A stretch of 64,000 bases of DNA. It comes from Phoronis australis (lineage: Eukaryota > Phoronida > Phoronidae). The notes beneath the pieces are model-generated. The model searched no databases, was not told the origin of the DNA, and saw nothing but the letters and a program-made list of their open reading frames with translations. Positions 1 through 14,100 of this stretch are shown here, one piece after another. Numbering within the stretch: the stretch's first letter is position 1; each line of letters starts with the position of its first letter. Position numbers and translations under genes: made by a program. The stretch lies in NCBI GenBank assembly GCA_002633005.1, contig NMRA01000004.1, positions 238,353 to 302,352 on the forward strand. The letters are read 5' to 3'.

Positions 1-2085
1 GCCCACAAATCACTTATAAAGAGTAACTAAAGGAACAAGTCAAGACCAACTCTATAATTATGACTGACCTAAATCAAATAAGTTAATTCTTCACCAGAAG
101 ACATGCTTAGAGTTATTAACTTTTGAGAATTTTGCAACTCATCATGGGATGGTTGGGTACATACTGCAATTTCCTCTGTGTCCAAGGCATCTTCCATCAT
201 CAAAGTCCTTCGATTATTTATGACTCCTCTCTAATGCAAAGACAATCAGTACATAATGAATTAAATGATGAAATCTACAGCGCACTCAGGACAAGACAAA
301 AGTAACTAGACAAAATACATCACAGCTAATTCTAATAACAACATAAATGACTGGTAAAGAACTATAAAGGCGGCAAAAATTCTAACTGCAGAATGGCTGA
401 GTCACCTAGGGCTTTCCTGTTCGTCTCCTTTCATTCTTGGCCAAAGACAATTCCAACAATGAATTAGGCTTCGCCTAACCATCATAAGAGGATCAAATTC
501 CAAAGTTATTATGTCTGGAAACTTTTGGCAAGCACTGTATCACTTATTCGTGGACAGGGGTGACCTGTACACTGTCTTGCAACTGATAGCTCTTTAGGAA
601 AGCCCTAAAATGGTATGTACTAGGCAAAACCCATTATTAGTTTTTTGTCTAGCCTTCAAGTCTACCAGCTTTAACAATTATAGTATTTTTAACTGGTAAG
701 AGATTTTTGTCATGAGTCCCACAATGGTACAGAGCCACGTAAATATCAATAGTATTAACATATTAAATTGACTTCAGCTCTGACCTATTCCATCACTCGT
801 ATGACCTACTTCCCATGAACAATTTATTATTCACGCGATCCCTTTTGTTTGGAGATCTGTCACTGCCATTGACACTTATGTTCATTTCTACATAATCATT
901 CATATTATTCAAAAACATCATCACCCACCCTCACAGCATAACCCATTATGTATTTATCTGTCGATATTCATTCATTGCTATGATGTATGACCTTATATTC
1001 TCATTTATGTTCCGAACATAAGGCAAGCAAGGCTTGCTTCACAGCTTAACTAGCTGCAGGAGTGCATCTCGCTGCCTTTTCAGAGTAAAACGCATGTAAA
1101 ACATGTTACGTAACAATAAGCGGTTTTAGGGATGCAAAATGAATTTTGGCATTATTGTTGAGTAAGATAGACTTCTTAAAGTTATTAGCTTTGACCGGAG
1201 CTATAAAGTAGAGAAAATTTGTTTTTTGTGATTATATTTGAAATCGCTGAATCCGGCCCAATGTTGGCCTCAAGTGATTAAGTACAGTTAAGCAAAATTG
1301 AAGCGGGTGATCTTATCAGCTAACCCAAAATACTCCGTATTACTTGCTGCATTGGCTTTTAGCATTAAATATATTAGCCAAGTGCCAGACTGCGACAGTT
1401 GAGGACGTGGGTTTGAACCCCTCTTGGGGCTGACCTCAAATACACTACATTGACATGGTGACAACTTGGATTGCTTTCTTTCTCACTATGAATATTACGT
1501 CAACAATTCTTGACAAATGATAATGATTGAACATTCCTTCATGACTATGTAAAACTTTAAAACAAATCATTTGACAGAACAATCACAATAATACAGAACA
1601 CAATATTACGAGATTCTATTTCTTATTTTTCCGTAAAATATACCGCGAAGCACTAAAGTAATCATATGGTTTTCCATGATCAAGGTTTGTACCATAGCTT
1701 CCAGAAGTTTAGTGAAAAAAAATTACAGGCATTCACAGCAATGTTAGCTTTTTTGTAACTGAAAAACAAGCAATTCTAAGAATATTTTTGTCCAGAAGTG
1801 GTGTAAGTGATTTAAGAAATTATAGAAAACTCTGAATAACATTTGTTCACTAGTTTCAATTACTGAACAAATAGATATTCATTACGCCACATCTTAAATG
1901 TCAATTGTCATATAGTGTTTGATTTTACTTTATTTCTGTTTCTGTTGACGAAGGACGTTATTATATCCAAAAATTTCAGTTGATCCATTCTTGTTGTTTT
2001 ATTTACCTATTTATATTGAACAAATAGAGACGTTCAAATAAGGCATCATAGAACAAAAACAATACCTCTATTGCCCAATACTCAC
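1..2085. other. Presumed intron; no exon recognised
   Basis: AT-rich, stop-dense in all frames. I see no exon of the minus-strand gene, although its C-terminal exons must lie here or further left. A tRNA B-box-like string at about 1409-1424 is noted separately. Confidence 0.4.
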
Positions 2086-2148
2086 CAGTTGGTCAATTTC
2101 ATCCCAATCATCGTCAGAGTAAAAATCATCTGCTTTACTGGAACTGGA
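2086..2148 (-). CDS. QRICH2/C16orf96-like gene, last exon visible in the window
   Basis: 21 codons, phase 0-0 (SSSSKADDFYSDDDWDEIDQ...), acidic. Acceptor CTGCAG, consensus donor GTGAGT, so the transcript continues left of this point. Confidence 0.7.
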
Positions 2149-5100
2149 CTGCAGAGATCAGAGGAACATTTAAGATAAATGATGTGCGAGTACATTTGAC
2201 CTCAATGGGAGACTTTCAGGAAACAATGGGAACTGATCACGAGATCGGCAACTCGTATCGCCACCTAGCTGTACCAGGAGGTACCGCTTCTTTGCTGCAG
2301 GTGAAAAGGCCAGTATACAATGCATACGATGAGACATGGTGCCCTTAAAACAAAAGTGAAATTGCCTCCTTATCCTCCAGAGGTCACAAGTATCCAGTCC
2401 CACATGACCTGTTGCCATGTTTCTATTTGAAAGTCATGAAATGTTATAAAAGGCTTTCAGCCAGGCAAAGTTTTTTCTTCAAATAAAAACAGCAATAAAA
2501 CATCATCACTTTGCAAAGTATTTCAAAGTATGAAGGAAAATAACTTAAAGACTACAATTTTATTACCATTTACTAGTTATCATGAGGCAATCATAACACA
2601 AAATTTCGGAATGAGACATACACCCAATATTTAATGAATATACCCAAGCAATAACAAGATGACACTAATATACTCAATGCCCCCCCCCCAACAATTACTT
2701 CCTAAATAAACACCCAACAGTATGCTTGTGTGCTCCTGTTGTTACCTGCATCTGGAGACACACAATGATGTAGCTGACCACACAGTCTGGTTACATGAAC
2801 AAGTCATGACAAGAATCCTACGTGGACACCCAAAACGGTCGAGACTGGGCAACTCGATCAGTTTGCCTACCTCAGGAATTGCCAGTTCAGATCAAAGACC
2901 TCATGCTGTTGTGGTTAGTTAAATTGCCTCAAGCTGCTGATGTTATCGTTTTTAGATAATCAGACTCACCACAAACACACTGGGGTTGACGAATTTCTTT
3001 TTAATTTTTCAATTTGAAAGATTTTCAATAGCATATTTGAATTGATCATGAAAAGTAGATGTTGTTTGATTTTTGAATTTTTAAAATTGGATAAGAAATG
3101 TTAATTTTAGCCTGTAAATTTTAACTAAATGTTGCCCACAGAGCACGCGCATGTAGTCCAGCCAGTATTCTGTGCCTCATTAATTCTGTGGGGTGTGCAA
3201 CATATAGGCCCATTGCCAAACCAGCAGGGAGCCTTGGATTTTGAGGTAGGCTAAGTGTCATGGTACGATTCTTGGCATGGTGTATTTCCATTTAATTCAG
3301 ACTAAATGTTAACTGAAGGTTACTTATGACCATCAAGATATGTTTAATGTTACAAACAAATGACACCTACTTTTACTCCAGTATAAACTTCACGTGACTC
3401 ATCATCAGACTGATAGTCAGCCTTTCCAGACAGTTCTCGCCGTTTTGACTAAATAATGGGAAACATATATGCCATCAGGGCAAGTGCCATTAAAATAACT
3501 AATGAATTTCAAAAAATACTATTGCTTTGGCGATTAGTTGCGAATAATAACACTCAAAGATGAGTTTTCTGATCGAGACAACTTTGATGATCATCAGTTG
3601 ATAGTTACTTCATCAATAAAACTGACAGTACGGAGATTCTTTGAGGATTTATCACAAAATATGGAGCTTGAAGAACAACGTGATCTTCTATTTTGTCAAA
3701 CATTCTGAATAAAAATAACCATCTGAAGATTTATTCCACCCTCAGCATGCCCCTACCACACAGGTGTCATTAAATAGCATCTGGTAAACTTATGAAAGAA
3801 AGTACTATCAATTTTGTGAATATTTTTTGTGCACAACTGAATTAGTCACAAAAACTAGACAATGTTAATATATTAAGTAAGTTATATTAAGTGTGTTTTA
3901 TATCAATGTACCTGTTTCATCAAATACTTAACACATACCTGATCATCATACTCTCTGTCACCATTTTCATCTTGGCGCTCACGATGTTCACGTGGCTCTT
4001 GCTGGGAAATTTAGAAATGCGGGATTAGTCCTACACACTTGTCAGTACGTCTCCCCAATCCATTACTATGACCAAGATCAGTTTTGTCTGCGATATTATT
4101 GATGTGCACGCACATGCGTATACATAATAAATGTGTCAAAGAAAAAGGGAACATAAAGTTGTGCACAAATGTAACGCTAGCGCTGTACAAAGTGGAAAAA
4201 TTGAGAAATGATTACCAGCATTTCAGTCATTCTATTCATCTTGTGAACTAGCAGTGTTGGCTTTTCGTGTAATAAAATAGCTAATAAAATTTGTAAAACC
4301 TACTCTTTCATCAGTTTCTTCTCGATAATCATCAGGTGGAGTATCACTCTTTCGTTGTCGTGGCTTGCGTCGACTTGGCTAACAATGTTAAATTTAATTG
4401 TAATGCACACAGATAGGAAGTGAATTACACACTACCAGATCTTTTACCTTTTCAATGACATAAATTAAGGTTTGTTGACTAGTATTTCTGAATATCTTTC
4501 CTCATTTCGGAAGCTAACATTCAGTTAATTGAAATGTGAAACCCTTTTATCCAGGCCAAAAAGATCTTCAATGTTTTGAATACTGATTAAGTAAATATAA
4601 TTTCCAAAACATGAGCAATAAAGACCTGTCTAAGAAGGCTTACATTATTACAGAGTGAAAACTGCAATCAATCAAACACCTCTGGAGAATTAACATTGCA
4701 TAAATGGTTCAAGCAGTTTTCGCAAATGTTAAACCAGATGAAAAATAAAATTTTAGCATATGAGAATTAGTTACACAATTAGCCTAATTTTAGTTTGCAT
4801 TTTTGATGAGAAGAAATTTTATTAACATTTTTGAAAACTGCTAGTTGAACAACACAAGATATTTTATTTCACATTTGTTGTGATACTTCCAAACTTGAAT
4901 ATAGACAATTGCTCAAGAACTGATTTTAGGTCTAAAGTCATTGAAAGTTTGCTGGTGATGTGACACCTTGAAAAATGTTCGGTCATTTAAAAGTTCAAAA
5001 AATAGTTAACATACTCTATCCTCAGTATCATCTTCATATTCATAGTCATCAGGTTCAACCCTTCTACGAGGTTTGCGGCGTCTTGGCTACCAAACAGTAA

Positions 5101-8100
5101 ACAGAAATTGAACTCGGTCTTTTCTAAAACTTGTGACACGTATATGAACTAAAACATATCCGAGATAATTTCTTTTCGACTACATGCAAGAATTTTCATA
5201 TCAAAGAATTAACCTCTAGTACTTGTCATCATTTCATATACTGTCGTAGTAAATTTGCCAGAAAATAATGTTCATGTTTAACTTTGTTAAGCTCTCAATG
5301 CTCAATGATGCTCACCAGAAGATAGATAGAAAAAACCTTAGGCAACATACTCTGTCTTCAGGGTCCTCTTCATATTCATAGTCATCAGGTTCAACCCTTC
5401 TACGAGGTTTGCGTTGTCTAGGCTATCAAACAGTAAACAGAAATGAGTTATGCCATTCATCGTAGTTCTTTGTTTTGATAGCATTAAAGAATTTTGAATT
5501 TATCATCTCAAATAATAAATCTAGTACTTGACATTATCTCATATACCGTCATGGTAAATCAGCAAGTAAATAACTTTCATGTTAATCTTTGTTAAGCTCT
5601 CAGTCACTTGATGCTCATGAGATGATAGCTAGTAAAAAAATCTCATACTCTGTCCTCAGTGTCTTCTTCATATTTATAGTCATCAGGTTCAACCCTCCTA
5701 CGAGGTTTGCGTTGTCTTGGCTATCAGACAGTAAACAAAAATTGACCTATGCCACACATAAGCATTAAAATATTCCAAGGGTCCGCTTCACCAAAGTGAC
5801 TTCAGACTTAAGACAGAAATTTGGTCTTACCCTCCCACTTCAAAATTGCTGACTAAAGATTTAGTTTAGTAATTCTGCGTGAATAAAATTATTTTTCCGA
5901 AACTGTTACGTGCAGCATAAGACCTAATTTCTGTCTTGAGTCTTAAATCACTTTCCATGAAAGAGACCCCAAAGGAAGTTCTTTATTTTGATACCATGAA
6001 AGAATTATATAATTATCATCTCAAAGAATTAACTCCTATTACTTGACATCATCTCGTATACCATCATGGTAAATTTGCTGGAAAATAACTTTCATGATAA
6101 CCTTTGTTAAGCTCTAAATCATTTGATGTTCATTAGAAGACAGTAAAATCTTAGGCAACATACTCTGTCCTCAATGTCTTCTTCATATTCATAGTCATCA
6201 GGTTCAACCCTTCTACGAGGTTTGCGTTGTCTTGGCTATGAGACAGCAAACAAAAATTGAGCTATGCCAAGACGTGTCACACATAAAGTACTAGAATATG
6301 TCAAGCGAATTTAACTTATTTTAATTCAGTTTCCCATTCTGATAGCATGCAAGAATTAAGCAATTATCATCTCACAGAATTAACCCCTCAGTATTTAACA
6401 TCATCTCATATTCTGTCGTGAAAAATTTGCCGGTAAATAATTTAGTTTTTACAATTAGTTAAGCACTCAGTCATTTGGTTATCATTACATGGTAAAGAAC
6501 TCTTAGACAACATACTCTATCCCCAGTGTCTTCTTCATAATCCTCGTCATCAGGTTCAACCCTACTGCGAGGTTTGCGTCGCCTTGGCTATCAAACAGTG
6601 AGCAGCAAATGAACTAAGAGTTATAACACATAGTTGCATAGTTCCTTGTCTGGATGGCAAGCAAAAATTGTGTAATGATAAAGAATTAATCCTAAGCACT
6701 TGGCATCTTGTCTGATCTCTCATTGCAAATTATCCAGTAAATAAGTTAAATTTTAATGTTAAATTAAGCTGTCTGTCATTTCATGGTCAATAGATAACAA
6801 CACAGAGTTTTGTACAACATAAGCTGTCCACAGCCTCTTCTTCATATTCATAGCCACCAAGTTGAGATTCAACGCTTTTGCTGGGTTTGCAATGCCTAGG
6901 CTAACGAATAGGAAATTGAAACTGAACTTTGCAAAACATTTCTAAGACTTGACTGGTAAATGTAGTAAGTAAACAGAAGAGACGTTACCTTTAAAAGTAC
7001 TCATTTTGACAACATGGACAGAAACTTCTTTATGAAGTAACAACATTCACTAATAGTGCATTTAGTGTAAGTGAATCATTCCAGATGTTTGCAGTGAATA
7101 ATTTTTATGTTAAATTTTGTTAACATCTCAATGCTTCAACATTCAGCGCACGACAACAAATGTTGTACAACATACTCTGCCCTCAGCATCTTCTTCATCA
7201 TAGTCATCACGTTGATGAGCGACTTTTTCAAGAGGTTTGTGACATCTCGGCCAACAAGTAGGAAATTAAAAGTGAACTATGCATTTCCCATGGTATTCCT
7301 AAGTCTTAGCCCAAAAACAAATTAGGATCATAGAGGTTACACATGAACAAATGCCACTCATTTTGACTGCCTTGAACAAAACATCTTGAGAATAAAATAA
7401 TCTCATGCACTTAACATTACGTATGTCCAGAATAAATGCTACGGCAAACTCCCACAAAGTGGAGGACACGTTTTTACAAAAGATAAGTTACATCAAATAA
7501 TGCTTTATCATTTCAAAGTGATACATAATTGCTGCCACCAGACAAACTGTGGCCATGCACAACAATGCACTTTATAGAAAAGCTTTTGAACACTGAAAAA
7601 GGTTCAAATTTTACTGAAATTGATGAGATTTGGCCATACAATGCCTGTGCATGACCTCAGTGTCAAAATTTATTAAATTTTATATTAGGCTCAATATATG
7701 ATGAAGAACTTTGTGCAAAATAATTCTGTCCTTCATCTCTTCTAGTTCACAATATTCAGTCATCACTCAGAGGTTTCACATCCAACCTTTAGCTAGGTTT
7801 GCATTGCCTTGAAAACAAATGGATATGTTTGCATACCACTAGCAAGTGCAGAATGCGAAGCTACAATTCATTTTGTAATCCACTTCAGTGTGGAATAATC
7901 TTTCATTTGTGCAAAGATAATACTAACTTCAAACAGTGTAACAAGTTTAAAAAGTTAATAATTTGACTTTCAAGGAGTATTATTACTCATGATGTAATTT
8001 ATTCTGTGGGAGTCACCACAACAGTATAGCAGTCATTCAAAAATCTAAAACACACATACTTTTTCTTGATCTTCTTCATAATCGGCTCCCTCTTGTGCGC

Positions 8101-11100
8101 GAGGCTCGCCAGTCTTACTCAATTTAGGCTAACAACAATAAATAAAGATACAGCATTTGTACAACAGTCGTCATATATTTGGAGCAAAATCTTATTAGAA
8201 CACTCACACATACATTTAAACGAAGTGCCTGTATATTGTGCAAGCCTGGAGTGAAATTTATGTCTTGGGCAAAAACGATACGTGAGCGTATAAAAAATTA
8301 TTACTGGTGCATAAACTTAACAGATTACACCCTGACTACACATAATATATTACTATGATTTAAGCATAGTGCATCGGAATTCAAACATCGGAAACCGACG
8401 TAACAACATGACCATCTACCCAGTTGGGCACAGCAAATGTAACTAAACCAGTTCATAATGTAAACAATACTACATACTGGCCCTTTACCAGACTTGTCTT
8501 CGTGAACTGTCTCTGGAATTACTGTTTCACCAAATGACACAACCTTCTCAGCCGATCTTTTCTTCTTCTGATATAAAGCAATTATGCGTAAACATAAGCC
8601 TGACACAGCCACTTAAATGTGCTAAATTGTTTTTCTAACAGTCATATCATAGACAAGATGGTACACAATGGCATTTTGAACCATTCGTCTTAAGGTTTCA
8701 ATGACTTAGATTTTGCTAATCAGAAAAATCATTTCTAAATGTTAAAATAACATCAATGCACAGTTCACAAATTTTCTTCCACTTTAAAGAAATGTACCAA
8801 AAATGGTTGCGATTTTAGAGTAACCTGACTAGATATCAACCATAACACTGGTACATTGCTAAACAAGTGTCCAAATAACTGCATATCATTAACAGTATTT
8901 TATAATAGATATCTATAAAGTCGAACTGCAAAATCATTTGACATACTCCAAAAGTTTCAGGGAAACTATTTGAAATTGCTTAATGACCGCAACTATGGAC
9001 TACCATCTCAATAGCATCAGTAAGGCCCATAGCGCTACATACATTACAGTGTGACAACTATAAAACCATTTGAGCATGATGATGTTGCCAGAATATAATA
9101 AGACTGCATTCAAAATTTCTACTCTGAAAAACCCTGTAAAAGTAAAAATTTTGATGTCACTCATTCTTGGTCCATGGGTCAACTGCAACTGAACCTGTAC
9201 GATCACTACACTATCAACACTCAATCAAAAGCCCATACTTTTTGCCTCTCTTCCTCCTGGCCAGTGGGAGATTCTGACGACAGTTCAGGAGGTTGTCTAC
9301 GCTTTCGCTTCTGATACTAAATAATATGAACATATTGTAATGTGAACAATGAATAGCTACTTAAACTTTTTTTGCTCTTTGGTCAAAACTATTAATAGAA
9401 CTCCAAACAGGCTTAGCTGTTGAATATTATACTATTTTGCCCGAGTGCTCCATATTGTCAAAGTGGACGAGATACATGCCATTACTATGCGGGATTCGTT
9501 GAATCGTTTTTAGATGTTCTTATGCATTTTGCACTAAACAAAAGGCATTTATTTAATAAGAATTATTTTCATGAAGTTTTCTAACCCTCAACTAATACTT
9601 CTTTTAGCTGAAATTTGATAGACTAGATCATACGACCAAGAAATCCACATGACAGGAAAACTCGCGAACTACAAGTAAAATGTGCACACACGCATGTCGA
9701 AATATGACCATGTAGGTTTTCACAAGCAATAACAAGTTGAGCGTGATGTTATCCATCCAAACTCAAATTTGGAACTAGTCCATTTTACCGTGAGGCGTGA
9801 AACTTTAAGGGAAGTCCTGCTGTTTAAGTAGAGGGCAAAACCCAAAAATATTGCATGCTCTAGCATAAAATGGGTCATATTAACCATAGACTTTGTCACA
9901 TATGTAAAACTTATAGGTAATCACAAAAACAGCCTACTTCTGTGGCATCATCCCCGTCTTCCGCTTCATCTCCTGCCATCTCGGCTGATTCCGTCAACCT
10001 AAGGGAACTGCCACGCTTCGGTTTGCCACGTGTCTTCTGAGACATTCAAGACAAAGTTTTCGACAAAGGTTGGACTAAATTTCAATGAAGTTTATCATCT
10101 CAGTGAAGACTATTACACATCAACATTAAAATCAGCTACATCTAGTGTTGCTAACAAGAACTATAATGAGCTTTACAGTGTGTTATTTTTATTTGCTGAG
10201 AAGTTAATAGCAATGAGAGCATGAGCAGTAAGCCCATAATTATATATCATGTGTTATTTTCAACGATATATCTTGAGCAATCACTGCTACAAAATGTTTT
10301 ACTTATCTCATTTTGTACATTAGTTTACAAGTTTTAGACATCACTTGGGCAGTGCTGGAAAGGTAGCACCAGCCAAAAACCTTAGCTACAAAATAACGCA
10401 AAAACAAAAGACAACAGCATACAACCTACCATCGGTAGTGTATACTAATAACAGAGAAAAGACACGTACAGTGGTCTGTGGATCTTGGTCGCTAGTCGAT
10501 GATGATGCTGGTTTCGGTTTGGGTGGTCGCTTCTTCCGCTGTCGACGTCAACAGAGTAGAGTTTGAAAGCACAGAAGACAAGAACTAAGAGAAGAATAAA
10601 GGAGCACAGCAACAGAGGAGAAGAGGGGTGTTCACCAGAGACTATAGAGTATGATTGGAAGATAACAGGGTCATCCCTTCTATCTGACAGTGTATTTGGC
10701 AACAATCTCAGAAAGATTGCAAAAATTCGGCAATTTAGAGAGTATGGGTGTCCTCAGCCTCTGGCAAAGTGCCCCAAGAGTACACAAATTGCAATCTTGG
10801 TTTATCTGCAGTAAAACACTATGGCAAACTCTATAGCATATTTTGAAATCAAATTTCCTTTTTGCGCTGTCTTTGAAACAAAGCTTGCATTTCCTTTGAA
10901 TTAATCTTAGTCCAAAATTATTCACTTCAAGGTTAAATTTGTTCACAATTCTGCCTGTGGGGAAAAATTATAAAAGCCCTCACAATGATGAGGAATTAAA
11001 CTACAAATTTGAAAATTAGAAACAAAGATTTTCTGAAATTACTGCAGTTAATCTCATAGATTGCATTATGGCAGAAAATTTGAAAAGGCTCTCTCTCTCT

Positions 11101-14100
11101 CAGCATTCCACATACAATCACCCTGTAACCACAGCTTCTGACAAAGAATGCATTTCATAAAAACCCATTTACTCCACCTTTCAAAGCCATCACAAATTCC
11201 TCCAGACATGCAGCTAAATTAACAGACTCAGCTACGCTCACACAAACAACACCCCTACCATCTCTGGTTTTTCTGTCTGCGTTGAGAACTCGACCACGAT
11301 TCGCTCCTGCGACCGTCCAATATCTTCTCGAATGCCAGCCAGAGACTTCTCAAGACCCTCCCAAGTGACGACCTCTTCAGGCAAGGGGTACTGAATGAGC
11401 AATTCGTTCATGGTATTCTGAAATGAACACGCAAAATGTAACTATAACATCAACGTGCCAATACTATAACATCGCCATGACTAAATGATAACAATCATCA
11501 ACTGATGGCTGTACTGGTGACTGAGTCAACTATGGGGCAATAAACCTAAGCCAAGATGAGCACACAATTTACTCTAAAATTCATTAAAATCAAAAATCTT
11601 CAGACTATCACAAACTTTATATAGCAAAACATTTATAAAGCAAACACTTGTGCTTTTTGCACCTAGTTAACAAACCTTTAACAATTCTTTCAGTAAGAAA
11701 GTAAATGTGCAAGTTGTGAATCAAAAACAAAAATTAGTTAAAATGGCCATATTTCAATTTAGTATGATAAACTTTTTAAATTGTTTCATACCAACTGATC
11801 ATCAAGCTGCTTCATTCTTTCATTCAGAGCACCAAGATCCAGCTGAAACACAATCCATAGAATTACACAATAGAACACTTTTGCAATAACACTTGAGGCA
11901 TGCAGTTGTTCATGACGTTATAAGTTGCACGAGATGCTGAAAATAAAACAAAATTCATTTGATATTACTCAACTTTGTGTTTATGACAAGTAAGAAAATG
12001 ACGAACCAGTTGAAAGTATACATTCATTATAGAAGTATTTTGTGAGAAAGAGGAAAGGACAACATAAGAAAGAGATTCCCAGTTTTAGATCTGTCTCATT
12101 CTTTATCTGTAAAATGAAACTTTCAATTGCTTGGGTAACCTTTACTAGTAAAGGAATTACCGTAATCGTTCGGGTTAACGCTCATGCTCAGTTAACCGCC
12201 CACCCCCTACTTTAGGTGGATTTTCGATTTAACCGCCCACTGCTCAGTTAAGCGCCCCCCTACGATTTTTGAAGATTTCCAGTTAAGCGCCCACCTCTCG
12301 GTTAAGCGCCCATCCCGGACTTTTAAAGAATGAAGATTTAGCGCCCAGTGCTAAGGAAATGGTGATTCCCCGACTTTTACAAAAAGATCGATGATCACAA
12401 TGAGCGTAACAACGCCGGGCCTTCAAGACGGTGGTCTAGCAATGTGAATTACAATACAAGTAAGGAGTTATTGTCTTGGGCCATGGACTCACTTCAAAAT
12501 ATAATACTTGAACGTTTTTGTCACTTTATTTTCTTCCCATGTTTACAAAGCTTAAGAACGCCGCTGGCGTCAAAACCTCCGCTTTCAGCGACTTTGTCTG
12601 CCGCACTGAGTTTCGGTCTGCAGTGCACTAGATAAAATATATATTCGAAAAAATCAGGCCAGACAAATGTGACAATGGTTTTGCCAACCCTCCAAATTCT
12701 CTTAAGGTGGGAAGCTCTCGTATTTTGAAGAAATCTCACAACTCACGGAAAGATTTCAANCGGTAAGTGTTTAGCTCTTGAATGAGGTGACATCTGTGGA
12801 TAGAATCAGGTATCCAATCACCCCACAATGTAAAGTCAGCTAACTCCCCTCACAATGTTCTCGTCAGAAAGTTTTGAAGATGACGTACACGAAAATACAC
12901 AAGACTCATGAGTTGCTGCAATAACAAATAATCACTCCCCTCGATGGCGAGGAACACAATTAGCGTATTAGGTAAGTAAAGCAAGTTTATCTAAATTATT
13001 AACTTAATAATGATGCAATTTAATAATTATATAATGGGCATAATTTTCAGTATTCTTCATTATAATTAATTCAGAAGTCCCGGCTGGAATGTTCCATCAT
13101 ATCACGTGTGAATGCTTTATGTTTTAAAGCTGAGATGCTCAACATTAAGTTCACAACAGTCACTTACAGCTACAAGCTGACTTCGTGAGGAAAAAGATAT
13201 CTTAAAGTTGATATTTGCAAGAGCCTGGGTGACTCCCACAGAAGAAATACACAGGAGATGATGCTCAAATGGGTGACCTTTTCACCATTAGCTTCCCTAC
13301 AAAGGCCACCCTTTCCAACAAAATTCTATACAAAAAGGTTAAAAAAAACAGCTTAGCCCTGAAGAATTGCCACAAAAATGTTTCTGTAATTTTTAAAAAA
13401 TGGTGTTCAAAACTGAACAGTAAGAAAAGGTGACTTTTTCATGGAAGTTCCCTAAAAATGGGTCCCTTTTAGTCCAATCTCTATTTTGGGTGGGTATTCC
13501 AATTTTCCTGCTAAAGTCAAAAATATAGTACCCACAGGGTGATGCGATCATTGCCTTGTGATGCAAGAATGTCGAGATTATTTGCACCCAGTCATTACAT
13601 CTTCAGCAAACTGTCTCATGAGTTCATTAGCTTACCTTGTAAATTTTTTATGCGTACGAGACAAAACGCACAATTCATCTTAAAGGACAAATTATTTGTT
13701 CACTGTCACTTATACACATCCATGAGATTGAAATCAATTCACTCAATTATTCCTAAGAGTCAACAAAATTAATAATTCACTATTAATTGAACTCGTCAAA
13801 AGAAGATCAGCAACTCAAATCTAAATGCCCACGCAGTTACCATAGCAGCACCCAGAACTTACCCATTCATTACCTAATAAGGACATGTCAAATCAATCAA
13901 CGGGGTTTTAACACCTGACAATGAGTGCAAACACAAAAGAAATTGAATATATCATATAAATTTTTAGAATAGAATGGATTGCTTAAATGGTATATCATCA
14001 GATGGACATATCTTGTCAAGCAGATTTGATGCGTTAATGGTTTTAAACTGAGCATTGGTGAATCGTAATATTACTTTTGCTAAAAGACTGTCCGACTCCC

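Noticed and set aside
1380-1440. tRNA-like B box (gtgggtttgaacccc) suggesting a tRNA gene or SINE
   Set aside because: No acceptor-stem pairing or convincing A box at the right distance; at most a decayed SINE head.
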